In this document: positions 19,666 to 28,756 of the stretch, piece by piece
Numbering within the stretch: the stretch's first letter is position 1
Layout of the letters: the number at the start of each line of letters is the position of its first letter
NCBI RefSeq assembly: GCF_000194155.1
Contig: NZ_GL877878.1
Coordinates: forward strand, 2,900,531-2,964,530
Source of the DNA: Saccharopolyspora spinosa NRRL 18395
GTDB taxonomy: Bacteria > Actinomycetota > Actinomycetes > Mycobacteriales > Pseudonocardiaceae
Length of the DNA stretch: 64,000 bases
Direction: 5' to 3'
Made by a program: the position numbers and the translations under genes
Notes under the pieces: model-generated
The model's database searches: none
What the model was told of the DNA's origin: nothing
The model's input: the letters and a program-made list of their open reading frames with translations, nothing else

Positions 19666-21630
19666 TCAGCCGCCGTTGAAGGCCGGGTTGCGCACCGGGG
19701 AGCCCTGGCCGACCGGGGAGATCGGCAGCAGTTTTCGCCCGGTCGGGCCGACCTCGATGTCGGTGCCCATCGTCGGGCACACGCCGCAGTCGAAGCACGG
19801 CGTCCACCGGCAGTCGTCCTGCTCGCGGGCGTCCAGCGCGTCCTGCCAGTCGGCCCACAACCACTCCTTGTCCAGCCCGGAGTCGAGGTGGTCCCACGGC
19901 AGCACCTCGTGCTCGCCGCGTTCCCGAGTGGTGAACCAGTCCACGTCCACGCCTAACTGCCCGAGCTCGGCGGCGGCGCAGGACATCCAGCGCTCGAACG
20001 AGAAGTATTCGTTCCAGCCGTCGAACCGGCCGCCCTCGCGCCACACCCGCTCGATGACCCGGCCGAGGCGGCGGTCGCCGCGCGAGAGCAGGCCTTCGAC
20101 CGTGGACGGTTTGCCGTCGTGGTAGCGCATGCCGATGTTCCGGCCCAGGCTGCGGTCGGCGTTGATCGCCTGGCGCAGCTTGCGCAGCCGGTCGTCGATG
20201 GTGTCGGGGTCGGTCTGCCCGGCCCACTGGAACGGGGTGTGCGGCTTGGGCACGAACCCGCCGATCGAGATCGTGCAGCGGATGTCCTTGCGGCCCGAAA
20301 CCTCACGCCCGGCCCGGATGACCTCCTTGGCCATCTCGGCGATCTGCAGCACGTCCTCGTCGGTCTCGGTCGGCAGGCCGCACATGAAGTACAGCTTGAC
20401 CTGCCGCCAGCCGTTGGCGAACGCGGCGGAGACGGTGCGGATCAGGTCCTCCTCCGACACCATTTTGTTGATCACCCGGCGGATCCGCTCGCTGCCGCCC
20501 TCGGGCGCGAAGGTGAGGCCAGAGCGACGGCCGTTGCGGGATAGCTCGTTGGCCAGGTCGATGTTGAAGGCGTCCACCCGGGTCGACGGCAGCGACAGCC
20601 CGGTGTTCGTGCCCTCGTAGCGGTCCGCCAGCCCCTTGGTGATCTCGGCGATCTCGGAGTGGTCGGCCGAGCTCAGCGACAGCAGGCCGACCTCTTCGAA
20701 GCCGGTGGCTGCCAGCCCGCGCTGCACCATCTCGCCGATGCCCTCGATGGACCGCTCCCGCACCGGTCGGGTGATCATCCCGGCCTGGCAGAACCGGCAG
20801 CCCCGGGTGCAGCCACGGAAGATCTCCACGCTCATCCGCTCATGCACGCTCTCGGCCAGCGGGACCAGCGGTTTCTTAGGGTACGGCCAGTCGTCGAGCT
20901 CCAGGGTGGTGCGCTTGAAGACCCGGTACGGCACCCGGTCGCGGTTGGGCACGACTTCGTCGATCGTCCCGTCGGGGCGGTAGCTGACGTCGTAGAACTT
21001 CGGCACGTACACGCCGCCGGACTCGGCCAGCCGGAGCAGCAGCTCGTCCCGGCCGCCCGGCTGTCCTTCGGCCTTCCAGCGGCGGAGGGCCTCGGTGATC
21101 TCCAGGACGGCTTCCTCGCCGTCGCCGAGCACCGCGGCATCCAGGAAATCGGCGATCGGCTCCGGGTTGAACGCCGCGTGCCCGCCGGCCAGCACGATCG
21201 GGTCGTCGTCGGTGCGGTCCACCGCGTGCAGCGGGATGCCCGCGAGGTCGAGCGCGCTGAGCAGGTTGGTGTAACCGAGTTCGGTGGCGAAGCTGAGACC
21301 CAGCACGTCGAACGCGCCGACCGGGCGGTGGCTGTCCACGGTGAACTGCGGGATGTCGTGCGCTCGCATCAGCTCTTCGAGGTCCGGCCATACCGCGTAG
21401 GTGCGTTCGGCCAGGACGTCCGGCTGCTCGTTGAGGATCTCGTAGAGGATCTGCACACCCTGGTTGGGCAGGCCGACCTCGTAGGCGTCGGGGTACATGA
21501 GGCACCACCGGATGGCGACGTCGTCCCACGCCTTCGCCGTCGCGTTGAGCTCCCCACCCACGTATTGCACGGGTTTGGAGACACGCGGCAGCAGCGGTTC
21601 CAACCTGTCGAAAACGGACTCAACACGCAC
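19666..21630 (-). CDS. TIGR03960 family B12-binding-domain radical SAM protein
   Basis: About 654 aa from GTG at 21630 (VRVESVFDRLEPLLPRV). A longer frame to 21774 runs through an intergenic palindrome and is rejected. The N-terminal region is a cobalamin-binding-type Rossmann fold (MYPDAYEVGLPNQG). The radical SAM motif CTRGCRFCQAG (CX3CX2C) is at about 272, with LTFAPEGGSERIRRVINK and YFMCGLPTE beyond. The C-terminus has a Cys-rich segment, CFDCGVC. The partner gene TIGR03936 follows. The substrate is unknown. Confidence 0.9.
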   Translation of the reverse strand: MRVESVFDRLEPLLPRVSKPVQYVGGELNATAKAWDDVAIRWCLMYPDAYEVGLPNQGVQILYEILNEQPDVLAERTYAVWPDLEELMRAHDIPQFTVDSHRPVGAFDVLGLSFATELGYTNLLSALDLAGIPLHAVDRTDDDPIVLAGGHAAFNPEPIADFLDAAVLGDGEEAVLEITEALRRWKAEGQPGGRDELLLRLAESGGVYVPKFYDVSYRPDGTIDEVVPNRDRVPYRVFKRTTLELDDWPYPKKPLVPLAESVHERMSVEIFRGCTRGCRFCQAGMITRPVRERSIEGIGEMVQRGLAATGFEEVGLLSLSSADHSEIAEITKGLADRYEGTNTGLSLPSTRVDAFNIDLANELSRNGRRSGLTFAPEGGSERIRRVINKMVSEEDLIRTVSAAFANGWRQVKLYFMCGLPTETDEDVLQIAEMAKEVIRAGREVSGRKDIRCTISIGGFVPKPHTPFQWAGQTDPDTIDDRLRKLRQAINADRSLGRNIGMRYHDGKPSTVEGLLSRGDRRLGRVIERVWREGGRFDGWNEYFSFERWMSCAAAELGQLGVDVDWFTTRERGEHEVLPWDHLDSGLDKEWLWADWQDALDAREQDDCRWTPCFDCGVCPTMGTDIEVGPTGRKLLPISPVGQGSPVRNPAFNGG

Positions 21631-21672
21631 GCGACCAGGGTAGAGGTCCGCCCCGGTCAGGAGGACCGGGGG

Positions 21673-21708
21673 CGATTTCAATGGAAATCGGACTTTCCAT
21701 TGAAATCG
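21673..21708. repeat. Paired TTTC-N4-GAAA palindromes
   Basis: CGATTTCAATGGAAA (21673-21687) and its exact reverse complement (21694-21708), 6 nt apart. Each arm is itself a smaller palindrome, so cruciform alternatives exist. Lies between the radical SAM gene and a decayed GNAT gene. Confidence 0.85.
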
Positions 21709-21733
21709 CGCAACACCGGAGTTCAATCGGAGT

Positions 21734-22217
21734 TCAGACGTCCCGGGCGAACCAGATTTCGTCGCGGTCGGCACCGGTGGCGACCCGGACCGCGCCCGGC
21801 CAGCGGCCGCGTTCGACCCGGCCGTTGGCTTCCTAGAAGCGCTCCAAGTCGTGTCCGCTGCGGGTGATCAGGTCCAGCTTCTCCAGGCCGATCGCCCGGG
21901 CCCGCACCAGGACCTCGGCAAGCAGCCGCTTTCCCCATCCCTTGCCCTGGAACGCGGGATCGACCGCAAGCCAGGCAAGTTCACCTGTGTGCCTGCGGAC
22001 CTGACGCTAGCACCGCCAGCCCTACCGGCACGCTCTGCTGGTCGATGGTGATCAGATACGCCGTCTCGTTCCGCGCGTCCTCGACGAGCGCGGCGGCCGC
22101 CGCGCGCAGCTGGTCGACCGGGTCCGTTGGGCTGAAGCCGGCCGCACCACCGGCGGCGGTGAAGCGGCCCCACAGACCGGCCAACGCGTCCACCAGGTCC
22201 GGGTGCGGGGTTTCCAC
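21734..22217 (-). pseudogene. GNAT acetyltransferase remnant
   Basis: The N-terminal frame reads METPHPDLVDAL...VGLAVLASGPQAH and stops. A one-base shift at about 21985-21995 restores TGELAWLAVDPAFQGKGWGKRLL, the acetyl-CoA-binding part of GNAT enzymes, followed by ARAIGLEKLDL. An in-frame TAG then replaces what is usually a Tyr codon (ERF-stop-EANG), and the frame runs on to DEIWFARDV. Two independent lesions mean a true pseudogene is likely. The start is uncertain (GTG at 22217); ndk is immediately upstream. Confidence 0.8.
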
Positions 22218-22272
22218 CCGTGGCGGACCGGTGACGACGCCGTCGGCGGCGACGCTGGTTTCGGTTACGTGC

Positions 22273-22671
22273 TCAGATCTCGGGGAACCACAGCTTGAGC
22301 TCGCGCTCGGCGGACTCGACGGAGTCAGAGCCGTGCACGAGGTTGTACTGGACTTCTAGACCGAAGTCGCCGCGGATGCTGCCCGGCGCGGCCTTGTCGA
22401 CCGGGTCGGTGCCGCGGAATGCCGAGATCGCGCGCGGGCCCTCGACGCACGCGGCCACGACCGGACCGGAGGTGATGAACTCGATCAGGCTGCCGAAGAA
22501 CGGCTTCCCGTCGTGCTCGGCGTAGTGCTGCTCTGCGAGCTGGCGGTCGACGTTCTTAAGCTCCAGCGCGACCAGCTTCAGGCCCTTGCGCTCGATGCGG
22601 CTGATCACCTCGCCGACCAGGCCGCGCTCGACACCGTCGGGCTTGACCAGGACCAGGGTGCGCTCGCTCAC
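22273..22671 (-). CDS. ndk: Nucleoside diphosphate kinase
   Basis: Balances NTP pools by transferring the gamma-phosphate through a phospho-His. 132 aa from GTG at 22671 with GGAGAG upstream. It has [17 protein letters not shown] at the N-terminus, the active-site His in NLVHGSDS, and the terminal EIxLWFPE-type ending (ELKLWFPEI). The longer frame to 22758 lacks support. Confidence 0.96.
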   Translation of the reverse strand: MSERTLVLVKPDGVERGLVGEVISRIERKGLKLVALELKNVDRQLAEQHYAEHDGKPFFGSLIEFITSGPVVAACVEGPRAISAFRGTDPVDKAAPGSIRGDFGLEVQYNLVHGSDSVESAERELKLWFPEI

Positions 22672-22777
22672 GGTTGACTCTCCTTCATTTCCGGTGGCTC
22701 CGGGTGCGAACACGCTCCGCGCCCGATTTGCCCGCCAGGGTATCGATGCAGGTGACACCGCGAGCGGCGGCCCTGCC

Positions 22778-23209
22778 TCAGTCCGGCGCGATCACCTCGA
22801 CCGTCGGGAAGTACACGCGGTACCGACGCGCATCGCGGGTCAGGAGGCGGAGTCGGCTGACCGCGGAGTGCGCACCGATGTAGAAATCGGGCAGCGGTGA
22901 CCGTTTCTCCCCGCCTCGGCGCCGGTAGTCCTGGAAGCACTTCGCCGCGAGGAACGCAGCCGACCACGGCAGTGGCGCGCGGTGGTAGAGGTCGTCCGGC
23001 AGCACAGCGTCGAGCTCGCCCAAGGTCGAGTAACCGACCGAGACCTCGGAATAGACGATCGGGTTGATCACGACGGGTCCCTGACCGCTGACTTCCTTCA
23101 GCTTCCGTTCCGACCAAGGAGCCCACTGCTGGTCCTCGGTGATCAGGTCCAGGAAGATATTTGAGTCGACCAAGGTGACGGGCGGACGGGCTCCCGCCTC
23201 ATTCACCAC
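22778..23209 (-). CDS. vapC: PIN-domain toxin of a VapBC pair
   Basis: 143 aa. [12 protein letters not shown] holds the first acidic residue (Asp15). A second acidic site is in YSEVSVGY and a third in PDFYIGAHS, followed by [14 protein letters not shown], the typical PIN C-terminus. PIN toxins are Mg-dependent RNases, usually cleaving tRNA or rRNA. The GTG start overlaps the upstream antitoxin by 11 bp, so translation is coupled. Confidence 0.88.
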   Translation of the reverse strand: MVNEAGARPPVTLVDSNIFLDLITEDQQWAPWSERKLKEVSGQGPVVINPIVYSEVSVGYSTLGELDAVLPDDLYHRAPLPWSAAFLAAKCFQDYRRRGGEKRSPLPDFYIGAHSAVSRLRLLTRDARRYRVYFPTVEVIAPD

Positions 23210-23426
23210 GGGTCAACTCCATGATCTCGTCGGTCGTCATCTCCCCGTGCCCGCTGCCGCGCAGCAAATCGACCATCCGCTGGCCACGGCTGGGCACCGA
23301 ATGCCCGCGGGTGAGGATCAGCGCGTCTCCATCCAATCTGATCTCGATCTGATCTCCGGGTCGCAGTCCTAGTTCGCGGCGAAGGTCGACCGGGATGGTC
23401 ACCTGCCCCTTCTCCGTCATCTTCAC
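23199..23426 (-). CDS. vapB: AbrB/MazE-fold antitoxin of a VapBC pair
   Basis: 75 aa. The N-terminal swapped-hairpin DNA-binding domain reads MTEKGQVTIPVDLRRELGLRPGDQIEIRLDG. The acidic C-terminal tail ([10 protein letters not shown]) would neutralise the PIN toxin. It starts GTG at 23426 or ATG at 23420. TATTCT lies 8 nt before the GTG, suggesting a leaderless transcript. The palindrome CTTCTGTGAAG covers the start and could be an autoregulatory site. Confidence 0.88.
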   Translation of the reverse strand: MKMTEKGQVTIPVDLRRELGLRPGDQIEIRLDGDALILTRGHSVPSRGQRMVDLLRGSGHGEMTTDEIMELTRGE

Positions 23427-23486
23427 AGAAGTAAGAATACGACCTTTCCTACTTCCACTTCCACGGAATAACCCGATCGTGGCTGG

Positions 23487-25025
23487 TCAGCGCCTCGGCG
23501 CCAGCGTCTTGGCCCACAGCGAGCGGCCGGACTGGTCGCGGAGGTCCACGGTCAGCTGCTCGGTGCGGCCGTCGATGTTGACCTCGCCGAAGTGCTGGAA
23601 GCCCTCCCACGGGGAGGCGCCCTGGCGGGTCGGGGCGTTGACGAACACCTGGTCCGGGCCGAAGGTCGGGTCGAGCTTGTTCGGCCCGAACGCGCCGGCG
23701 TGCAGCGGGCCGGAGACGAACTCCCAGAACGGGTCGAACCCGGCGAACGCCGCGCGCTCCGGCGAGTAGTGGATCGCGGCCGTGTAGTGCACGTCGGCCG
23801 TCAGCCAGACGGTGTTGCGCACCGACCGGCGGCTGATCTCCTGCAGCACCCACGCCAGCTCGGCCTCGCGCCCGTTGGGTGCCCCCGGCAGCCCGTTCGC
23901 GACCGCCTCGATCTTGTCGCCGTCGGGCACGACGATGCCGATCGGCATGTCCGAGGCGATCACCTTCCAGGTCGCCCGCGACCGGCTGAGCTCGTCGACG
24001 AGCCAACGCGCCTGGCGGTCGCCGAGGATCCGCTCCGGCGTGGTGCCCGCCGAGTTCGGGTCGCGGTAGCTGCGCATGTCGAGCACGAAGACGTCCAGCA
24101 GCGGGCCGTGCGAGACCTTCCGGTACACGCGGCCGTCCACCGCGTCCTGGCGCCGGACCGGCTGCCACTCGTGGAAGGCCTGGAAGGCGCGCTCGGCGAG
24201 CACGTCGACCCGCTTCTCGGTGTACTGGGCGAGGTCCAGGATCTCGCCCGGGTACCAGTTGTTGGTGACCTCGTGGTCGTCCCACTGCACGAGCTGCGGG
24301 ACCTGCGAGGCGAAGCGGCGCACGTTCTCGTCCAGCAGGTTGTAGGCGAACTGCCCGCGGTATTCGGCCAGGGTCTCGGCGACCTTGGACTTCTCCGGGG
24401 TCACGACGTTGCGCCACACCCGGCCGTCGGGCAGCGTGACGGACTCCCTCAACGGCCCGTCGGAGTACACCGTGTCGCCGCTGTGCAGGAAGAAGTCCGG
24501 GTTCCGGGCGGCCATCGCGTTGTAGATCGTCATACCGCCGAGGTCCGGGTTGATGCCCCAGCCCTGCCCCACGACGTCGCCGGACCACAGGAAGCGCACG
24601 TCCCGGCGGTTGCGCGGGGCGGTGCGGAAGGTGCCGGTCAGGGTCTCGCTCTCGACGCGCCCGTCGAGATCCTCGGCGATAACGCGGTAGTAGGCCTGCT
24701 CCCCCGGCGGCAACCCGGTCACCCGCAGCTCGCCGGTGCCGTCCGTCTCCGGGGTCAGGACCGGACCGGGGATCCGCCGCGCGCCGCGGAAATCGGCGTG
24801 CCGGGAGATCTCCACGAACATCCTCGACGGCCGGTCGGCGCGAGTCCACACCACGGCCCCGTCAGGGCGCGGGTCGCCGAGCTGGACGCCGTGGGTCAGC
24901 ACCGGGCCACCGCCGCGCGCGAAGGCGGGGGCGCCGGAGAGGAACATGCCGGTGGCAGCGATTCCGGTGGCAGCGGCGCCGCGTAGCAGGGCGCGCCGGT
25001 TGAGCTGGAAGCGTTCGGGACTCAT
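23487..25025 (-). CDS. phoD: PhoD-family alkaline phosphatase, Tat-exported
   Basis: About 512 aa from ATG at 25025 (MSPERFQLNRRALLRG), a twin-arginine signal with a hydrophobic run ending at about residue 38 (AFA). An N-terminal Ig-like domain (HGVQLGDPRPDGAVVWTR) precedes the metallophosphatase: FLWSGDVVGQ, FFLHSGDTVYSDGP, QWDDHEVTNNW, LDMRSYRD and WLTADVHYTAA carry the Fe/Ca ligands. The Cys ligand of B. subtilis PhoD was not assigned. It releases phosphate from phosphodiesters outside the membrane. No Pho box was recognised. Confidence 0.92.
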   Translation of the reverse strand: MSPERFQLNRRALLRGAAATGIAATGMFLSGAPAFARGGGPVLTHGVQLGDPRPDGAVVWTRADRPSRMFVEISRHADFRGARRIPGPVLTPETDGTGELRVTGLPPGEQAYYRVIAEDLDGRVESETLTGTFRTAPRNRRDVRFLWSGDVVGQGWGINPDLGGMTIYNAMAARNPDFFLHSGDTVYSDGPLRESVTLPDGRVWRNVVTPEKSKVAETLAEYRGQFAYNLLDENVRRFASQVPQLVQWDDHEVTNNWYPGEILDLAQYTEKRVDVLAERAFQAFHEWQPVRRQDAVDGRVYRKVSHGPLLDVFVLDMRSYRDPNSAGTTPERILGDRQARWLVDELSRSRATWKVIASDMPIGIVVPDGDKIEAVANGLPGAPNGREAELAWVLQEISRRSVRNTVWLTADVHYTAAIHYSPERAAFAGFDPFWEFVSGPLHAGAFGPNKLDPTFGPDQVFVNAPTRQGASPWEGFQHFGEVNIDGRTEQLTVDLRDQSGRSLWAKTLAPRR

Positions 25026-25207
25026 GCCGCTGGTTCTATCCAGGGCAGGAAGCTTCCGGATCACCGCTGGTCGACACAAAGGTGAAGAGTTCGTGCCGAT
25101 CGGCCGCCGGTCACCGACGGCACTTTCGCGCTCACACCTGGTCTGCGGCCGATCGGCGCGATAGCTTCACGGGCAAACCGACTGGCCGGTCTGACAAGGA
25201 GGTCCGG

Positions 25208-26308
25208 ATGCGCGCCGCCGTGCACACTGCCGCGAACCGGCCGATGCGGATCGAGGAACTCGCCGATCCCCGGCCGAAGGCCGGCGAGGTCGCCATCGAC
25301 GTGCGCTCCTGCGGCGCCTGCCACACGGACCTGCACGTGCTCAAGGGCGAACTGCCGTTCCCGACGCCGACCGTGCTCGGGCACGAGGTAGCTGGCGTGA
25401 TCGCCGAGGTCGGGCCGAACGTCAGCGGTTTCGAGGTGGGCGACCGGGTGGTGACCAGCTTCATCATGCCGTGCGGCCAGTGCGAGCAGTGCGCGCGCGG
25501 CAACGAGGAGATCTGCCAGAGGTTCTTCGAGTTCAACCGCGGCAAGGGGCGGCTCTACGACGACGAGACCCGGCTGTTCCGGCCGGACGGCGAGCCGGTC
25601 TGGATGTACTCGATGGGCGGCCTGGCGGAACGCTGCGTCACGCCCGCGACGTCGGTCTACCGCGTGCCGGACGGCGTGGAGCTCCGCGACGTCGCTTCGG
25701 TGGGCTGCTCGACGATGACCGCGTACGGCGCGCTGCGCCACGCGGCGAACGTGCACGTGGGCGACACCGTGGCGGTGGTCGCGGCGGGCGGCGTCGGTTC
25801 GGCGCTGATCCAGCTGGCAGCGGTGTTCGGCGCATCGGTGATCATCGCGGTGGACATCAGCGAGAAGAAGCTGGCTGGGGCGCGGAAGCTCGGCGCGACG
25901 CACGCGGTCAACTCCGCAGAAGCCGACGCACCAGCGGCGATCCGCGAGCTGACCGGCGGGCGCGGCGTGGACGTCGCATTCGAGGCGCTGGGCGCGGTGC
26001 CGACCTTCAACATCGCCCGGGACTCGGTCGTCGAGGGCGGGCAGATCGTGGTCGTCGGCATCGCCGCCAGGGGCACCACCGGGGAGTTCGACCTGGCCAC
26101 CATCGCCCGGCGGAAGCTGCAGATCAAGGGCTCCTACGGCGCGAAGCCGCGGCGCGACATGCCGGTCCTGCTCGACCTGGTGGCCCGCGGCTTGCTCCGC
26201 CCCCAGGACGCGATCAGCCGCCACTACCCCTTCGAACAGGTCCAAGAGGCCTATGACGCGCTCAAGCGAGGCGAAACCGTCGGTCGAGCCGTCATCGATA
26301 TTGGCTAG
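25208..26308 (+). CDS. Zinc-dependent alcohol dehydrogenase
   Basis: 366 aa from ATG at 25208 with AAGGAGGT upstream. GroES-like domain: catalytic zinc ligands in CGACHTD (Cys38) and GHE (His59); structural zinc cysteines at about 89, 92, 95 and 103 (PCGQCEQC...EICQ). Rossmann domain with AAGGVGSALIQLA, then AVDISEKKL. The spacing around the structural zinc and the insertion FNRGKGRLYDDETRLF fit the mycothiol/NDMA-type or aryl-alcohol branch. Substrate not determined. The end nearly touches the convergent EamA remnant. Confidence 0.92.
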   Translation: MRAAVHTAANRPMRIEELADPRPKAGEVAIDVRSCGACHTDLHVLKGELPFPTPTVLGHEVAGVIAEVGPNVSGFEVGDRVVTSFIMPCGQCEQCARGNEEICQRFFEFNRGKGRLYDDETRLFRPDGEPVWMYSMGGLAERCVTPATSVYRVPDGVELRDVASVGCSTMTAYGALRHAANVHVGDTVAVVAAGGVGSALIQLAAVFGASVIIAVDISEKKLAGARKLGATHAVNSAEADAPAAIRELTGGRGVDVAFEALGAVPTFNIARDSVVEGGQIVVVGIAARGTTGEFDLATIARRKLQIKGSYGAKPRRDMPVLLDLVARGLLRPQDAISRHYPFEQVQEAYDALKRGETVGRAVIDIG

Positions 26309-26341
26309 CGCTCATCCGCCCAGGTTCGGCGTCAGCGGAAG

Positions 26342-26355
26342 GTTTCAATTGAAAC
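26342..26355. repeat. TTTC-N4-GAAA palindrome supplying a stop codon
   Basis: GTTTCAATTGAAAC, a perfect 14-bp palindrome between convergent genes. On the minus strand its TGA is the natural stop of the EamA reading frame. Confidence 0.85.
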
Positions 26356-27236
26356 TGCGCCTTCCCCTGGCGAAGAGGACTCCGGCGATCACCAGGGCCC
26401 CGCCGAGCAGGGTGTTCCAGCCGACCGGTTCGGCGAGCAGGACCGCGCCCAGCGCCGTCGACCACAACGGGGTCACGTACGTGACCGTCGATGCGATGGT
26501 CGACCCTCAGCAGGAACGCGAGGCCGGTGCCCACCGCGCCCAGCAGCACCAGGGATCCGAACGCCGTCGCGCCAGGCCACGCGGGCACCGCCCCGACGAC
26601 CGTGGCCGCCAGCGCGAGTTGGGTCGTGGCGCAGGTGAGTTGCACGGCCGTCAGCGCGGTCGCCGACTCGGCGCGGCCGGATAAGAACCGCCTGGTGTAG
26701 GCGAATCCGGCGCCGTAGCAGGTGGTCGCGGCCAGGCAGGCGAGGCTCCCGACCAGCACCCCGCCGCCGACACCGCGCCACACTCCGAGCACCACCAGCG
26801 CCCCGCCGAAGCCGATCAGCAGGCCCACCATCCGGCGCGCGGTCGGCTTCTCCTGCGGGACGAGCAGGAGGACGAAGACGAGCGTGGTCAACGGGGTCGT
26901 CGCGTTCCAGACCCCGGCCAGCACCGAGCTGACTTGCGTCTCGCCGTAGGCGAAGAGCGTGAACGGCACGGCGTTGAGTAAAAACGCCACCGCTGCGGCG
27001 TGCCCCCAGGTTCGGGGATCGCGCGGCACCGGAACCCGCTGCGCGGCGCATACCAGCCACAGCGCCGAGGCGCCGAAGAGGCAGCGCGCCAGCGCCACCC
27101 AGACCGGTGCGACACCGGCGTCGACTGCGACCTTGATCAGCACGAAGCTGGATCCCCAGATCGCGGACAGCAGGACGAAGCCCGGTAACCACCGTTCGGT
27201 TCCGCGCTCAGCGGACTCAACCAACCGCTCGGCCAT
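26345..27236 (-). pseudogene. EamA/DMT-family exporter, frameshifted
   Basis: From ATG at 27236 (MAERLVESAERG) the frame gives nine hydrophobic helices with the EamA pattern (IWGSSFVLIKVAVDAG, LNAVPFTLFAYGE). At about 26508 AFLL runs out of frame. The last part, GSTIASTVTYVTPLWSTALGAV...GGALVIAGVLFARG, is in another frame and stops in the palindrome. About eight residues normally present between the two parts are missing, so a deletion of 3n+2 nt is likely. Divergent from a lysR gene, its probable regulator. Confidence 0.8.
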
Positions 27237-27304
27237 GCCACCACCTTGTCTGTCGCCGTCGCCGTTCTCCGGCGGTTTCCCGCCATCGCACAAGACGGGG
27301 CATC

Positions 27305-27332
27305 ATGAGTCAAACAAGCAGATCTGACTCAT
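27305..27332. promoter_or_regulatory. Inverted repeat in the eamA-lysR divergent region
   Basis: ATGAGTCA-N12-TGACTCAT, 8-bp perfect arms, 15 bp before the lysR start. Position and symmetry fit a LysR-type operator controlling both divergent genes. Confidence 0.55.
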
Positions 27333-27347
27333 TGATGAGAGTTCCTC

Positions 27348-28202
27348 ATGTCGATCAACATCGCGCCGCTCCGCGCGTTCCTCGCGGTGGCGGACGAGGG
27401 CGGGTTCAGCGCGGCGGCCGACGCGCTGCGGATCAGCCAGTCCGCGGTGTCCCACGCCGTGGCCGCGCTCGAGAAGTCGCTGGACTGCCGGGTGCTGGTG
27501 CGCCAGGGGAAACCCCGGCCGACGGCGTTCGGCGAAACCATCCTCGAACACGCCCGAACCGCCGTAGCCGCGACCGACACCATCCGCGTGCTCGCGGAGC
27601 AGCGGGACGGGCGTCCGACCGGCCCGCTCCGGCTGGCCGCACCGCCGACCGTCTGCCAGGGGCTGTTGCCCGAGTTGCTGGCGCGCTGGCGGGACGAGTT
27701 CCCGCAGCTGAAGATCCGCGTCTTCGAGGGCGAGGACGACGAGGTCGCCGACTGGCTGGCCTCGGCGACCGTCGAACTCGCGGTGCTCGTGGATCCGCCG
27801 CCGGGCGACGGGGTGCCGATCGGCGAGGACCGCTTCCACGCGCTGCTACCGCGCGACCACCCGCTGGCCGACCAGCAGGAGGTCGACCTTCGCGACCTCG
27901 ACGACGACCCGTTCCTGCTGTCCTGCGGCGGCTGCGAGCGGCACGTCCGCGACGCCTACCGCCAGGCCGGGGCCCGGCTCGAACCCGCCCACCGCATCCG
28001 CGAGCTCGGCACGTTGTTCGTCATGGTCCGCGCCGGTGTGGGGATCTCGGTGGTGCCGGGCCTGGCCGAGCCGATGCTCGACGCCAGGCTCGTGCTGGTC
28101 CCCTTGCGCCAACGCGTAACCCGCAATCTCGTCCTCACCGGCCCGCTGGCCAGGCCCTGGCACCCGGCCGCTTCGGCACTCGTCGAAGCTCTCCGCCGCT
28201 AG
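27348..28202 (+). CDS. LysR-family transcriptional regulator
   Basis: 284 aa. N-terminal winged helix: LRAFLAVADEGGFSAAADALRISQSAVSHAVAALE (first 45 residues, quoted in parts: FSAAADALRISQSAVS). The C-terminal part (about 90-284) is a periplasmic-binding-like effector domain. It reads away from the EamA exporter gene, the classic arrangement for a regulator and its target. Since the exporter is broken, this gene may have lost its main target. Confidence 0.9.
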   Translation: MSINIAPLRAFLAVADEGGFSAAADALRISQSAVSHAVAALEKSLDCRVLVRQGKPRPTAFGETILEHARTAVAATDTIRVLAEQRDGRPTGPLRLAAPPTVCQGLLPELLARWRDEFPQLKIRVFEGEDDEVADWLASATVELAVLVDPPPGDGVPIGEDRFHALLPRDHPLADQQEVDLRDLDDDPFLLSCGGCERHVRDAYRQAGARLEPAHRIRELGTLFVMVRAGVGISVVPGLAEPMLDARLVLVPLRQRVTRNLVLTGPLARPWHPAASALVEALRR

Positions 28203-28217
28203 CTGCCCGCGAGTACT

Positions 28218-28250
28218 TTTCGGCGCTATGGCAGCGCTATGGCGCCGAAA
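28218..28250. terminator. Bidirectional hairpin between lysR and the DUF4233 gene
   Basis: TTTCGGCGC and GCGCCGAAA pair perfectly, with a GCGCTAT repeat in the loop that allows alternative folding. Flanking T and A bases suit termination from both convergent genes. Confidence 0.7.
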
Positions 28251-28273
28251 CGTGCGCACGGGACGCGCAACGT

Positions 28274-28756
28274 TCAGTCGGCCTGTTCCGGCGGGTAGCC
28301 CGGCGGGTGGCCGAGCTGGTCGTAGAGCTGCCCCTCCCGCATGCGACGGGCGACGTCGCGGCGCAGGTACAGGACGTAGCCCCACACCGCAGCGAAGACC
28401 GCGCCCATGATCCCGACCGCCGGGTGCACGAAGGCGCACAGAATCATCGCGCCCTGCAGCGCGAGCGCGACGCCGAGGCCCCAGGGGCGGCGCTGTACGA
28501 AAGCGGCCGCCAGCATCAGCACCGAAAGCACCGTGACGACAACGAAGCCGATGCTGGAGACACCACCGCCGAGCTTCCCGACCACCGGCAGCGCGAGCAT
28601 GAAGGTGATGAACTCCAGCACCAGCGTGCCCGCCATGATCCCGCGCAGGCCCTTCCACGGGTCGCGCACGCCGGTCGGCGCCACGGGCAGGCCCTTTTCG
28701 GGTTCGGGTTTCGACTGATCGGTCACGACGGCTCCCGTGTCTTGCGGATCGATCAT
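28274..28756 (-). CDS. DUF4233 membrane protein
   Basis: 160 aa with a charged N-terminus and four hydrophobic segments (GTLVLEFITFMLALPVV, IGFVVVTVLSVLMLAAAF, LGVALALQGAMILCAF and GIMGAVFAAVWGYVLYL), then a charged tail. It overlaps the folC stop by four bases (28753-28756), and this folC-DUF4233 coupling is conserved in actinobacteria. Function unknown. Confidence 0.85.
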   Translation of the reverse strand: MIDPQDTGAVVTDQSKPEPEKGLPVAPTGVRDPWKGLRGIMAGTLVLEFITFMLALPVVGKLGGGVSSIGFVVVTVLSVLMLAAAFVQRRPWGLGVALALQGAMILCAFVHPAVGIMGAVFAAVWGYVLYLRRDVARRMREGQLYDQLGHPPGYPPEQAD

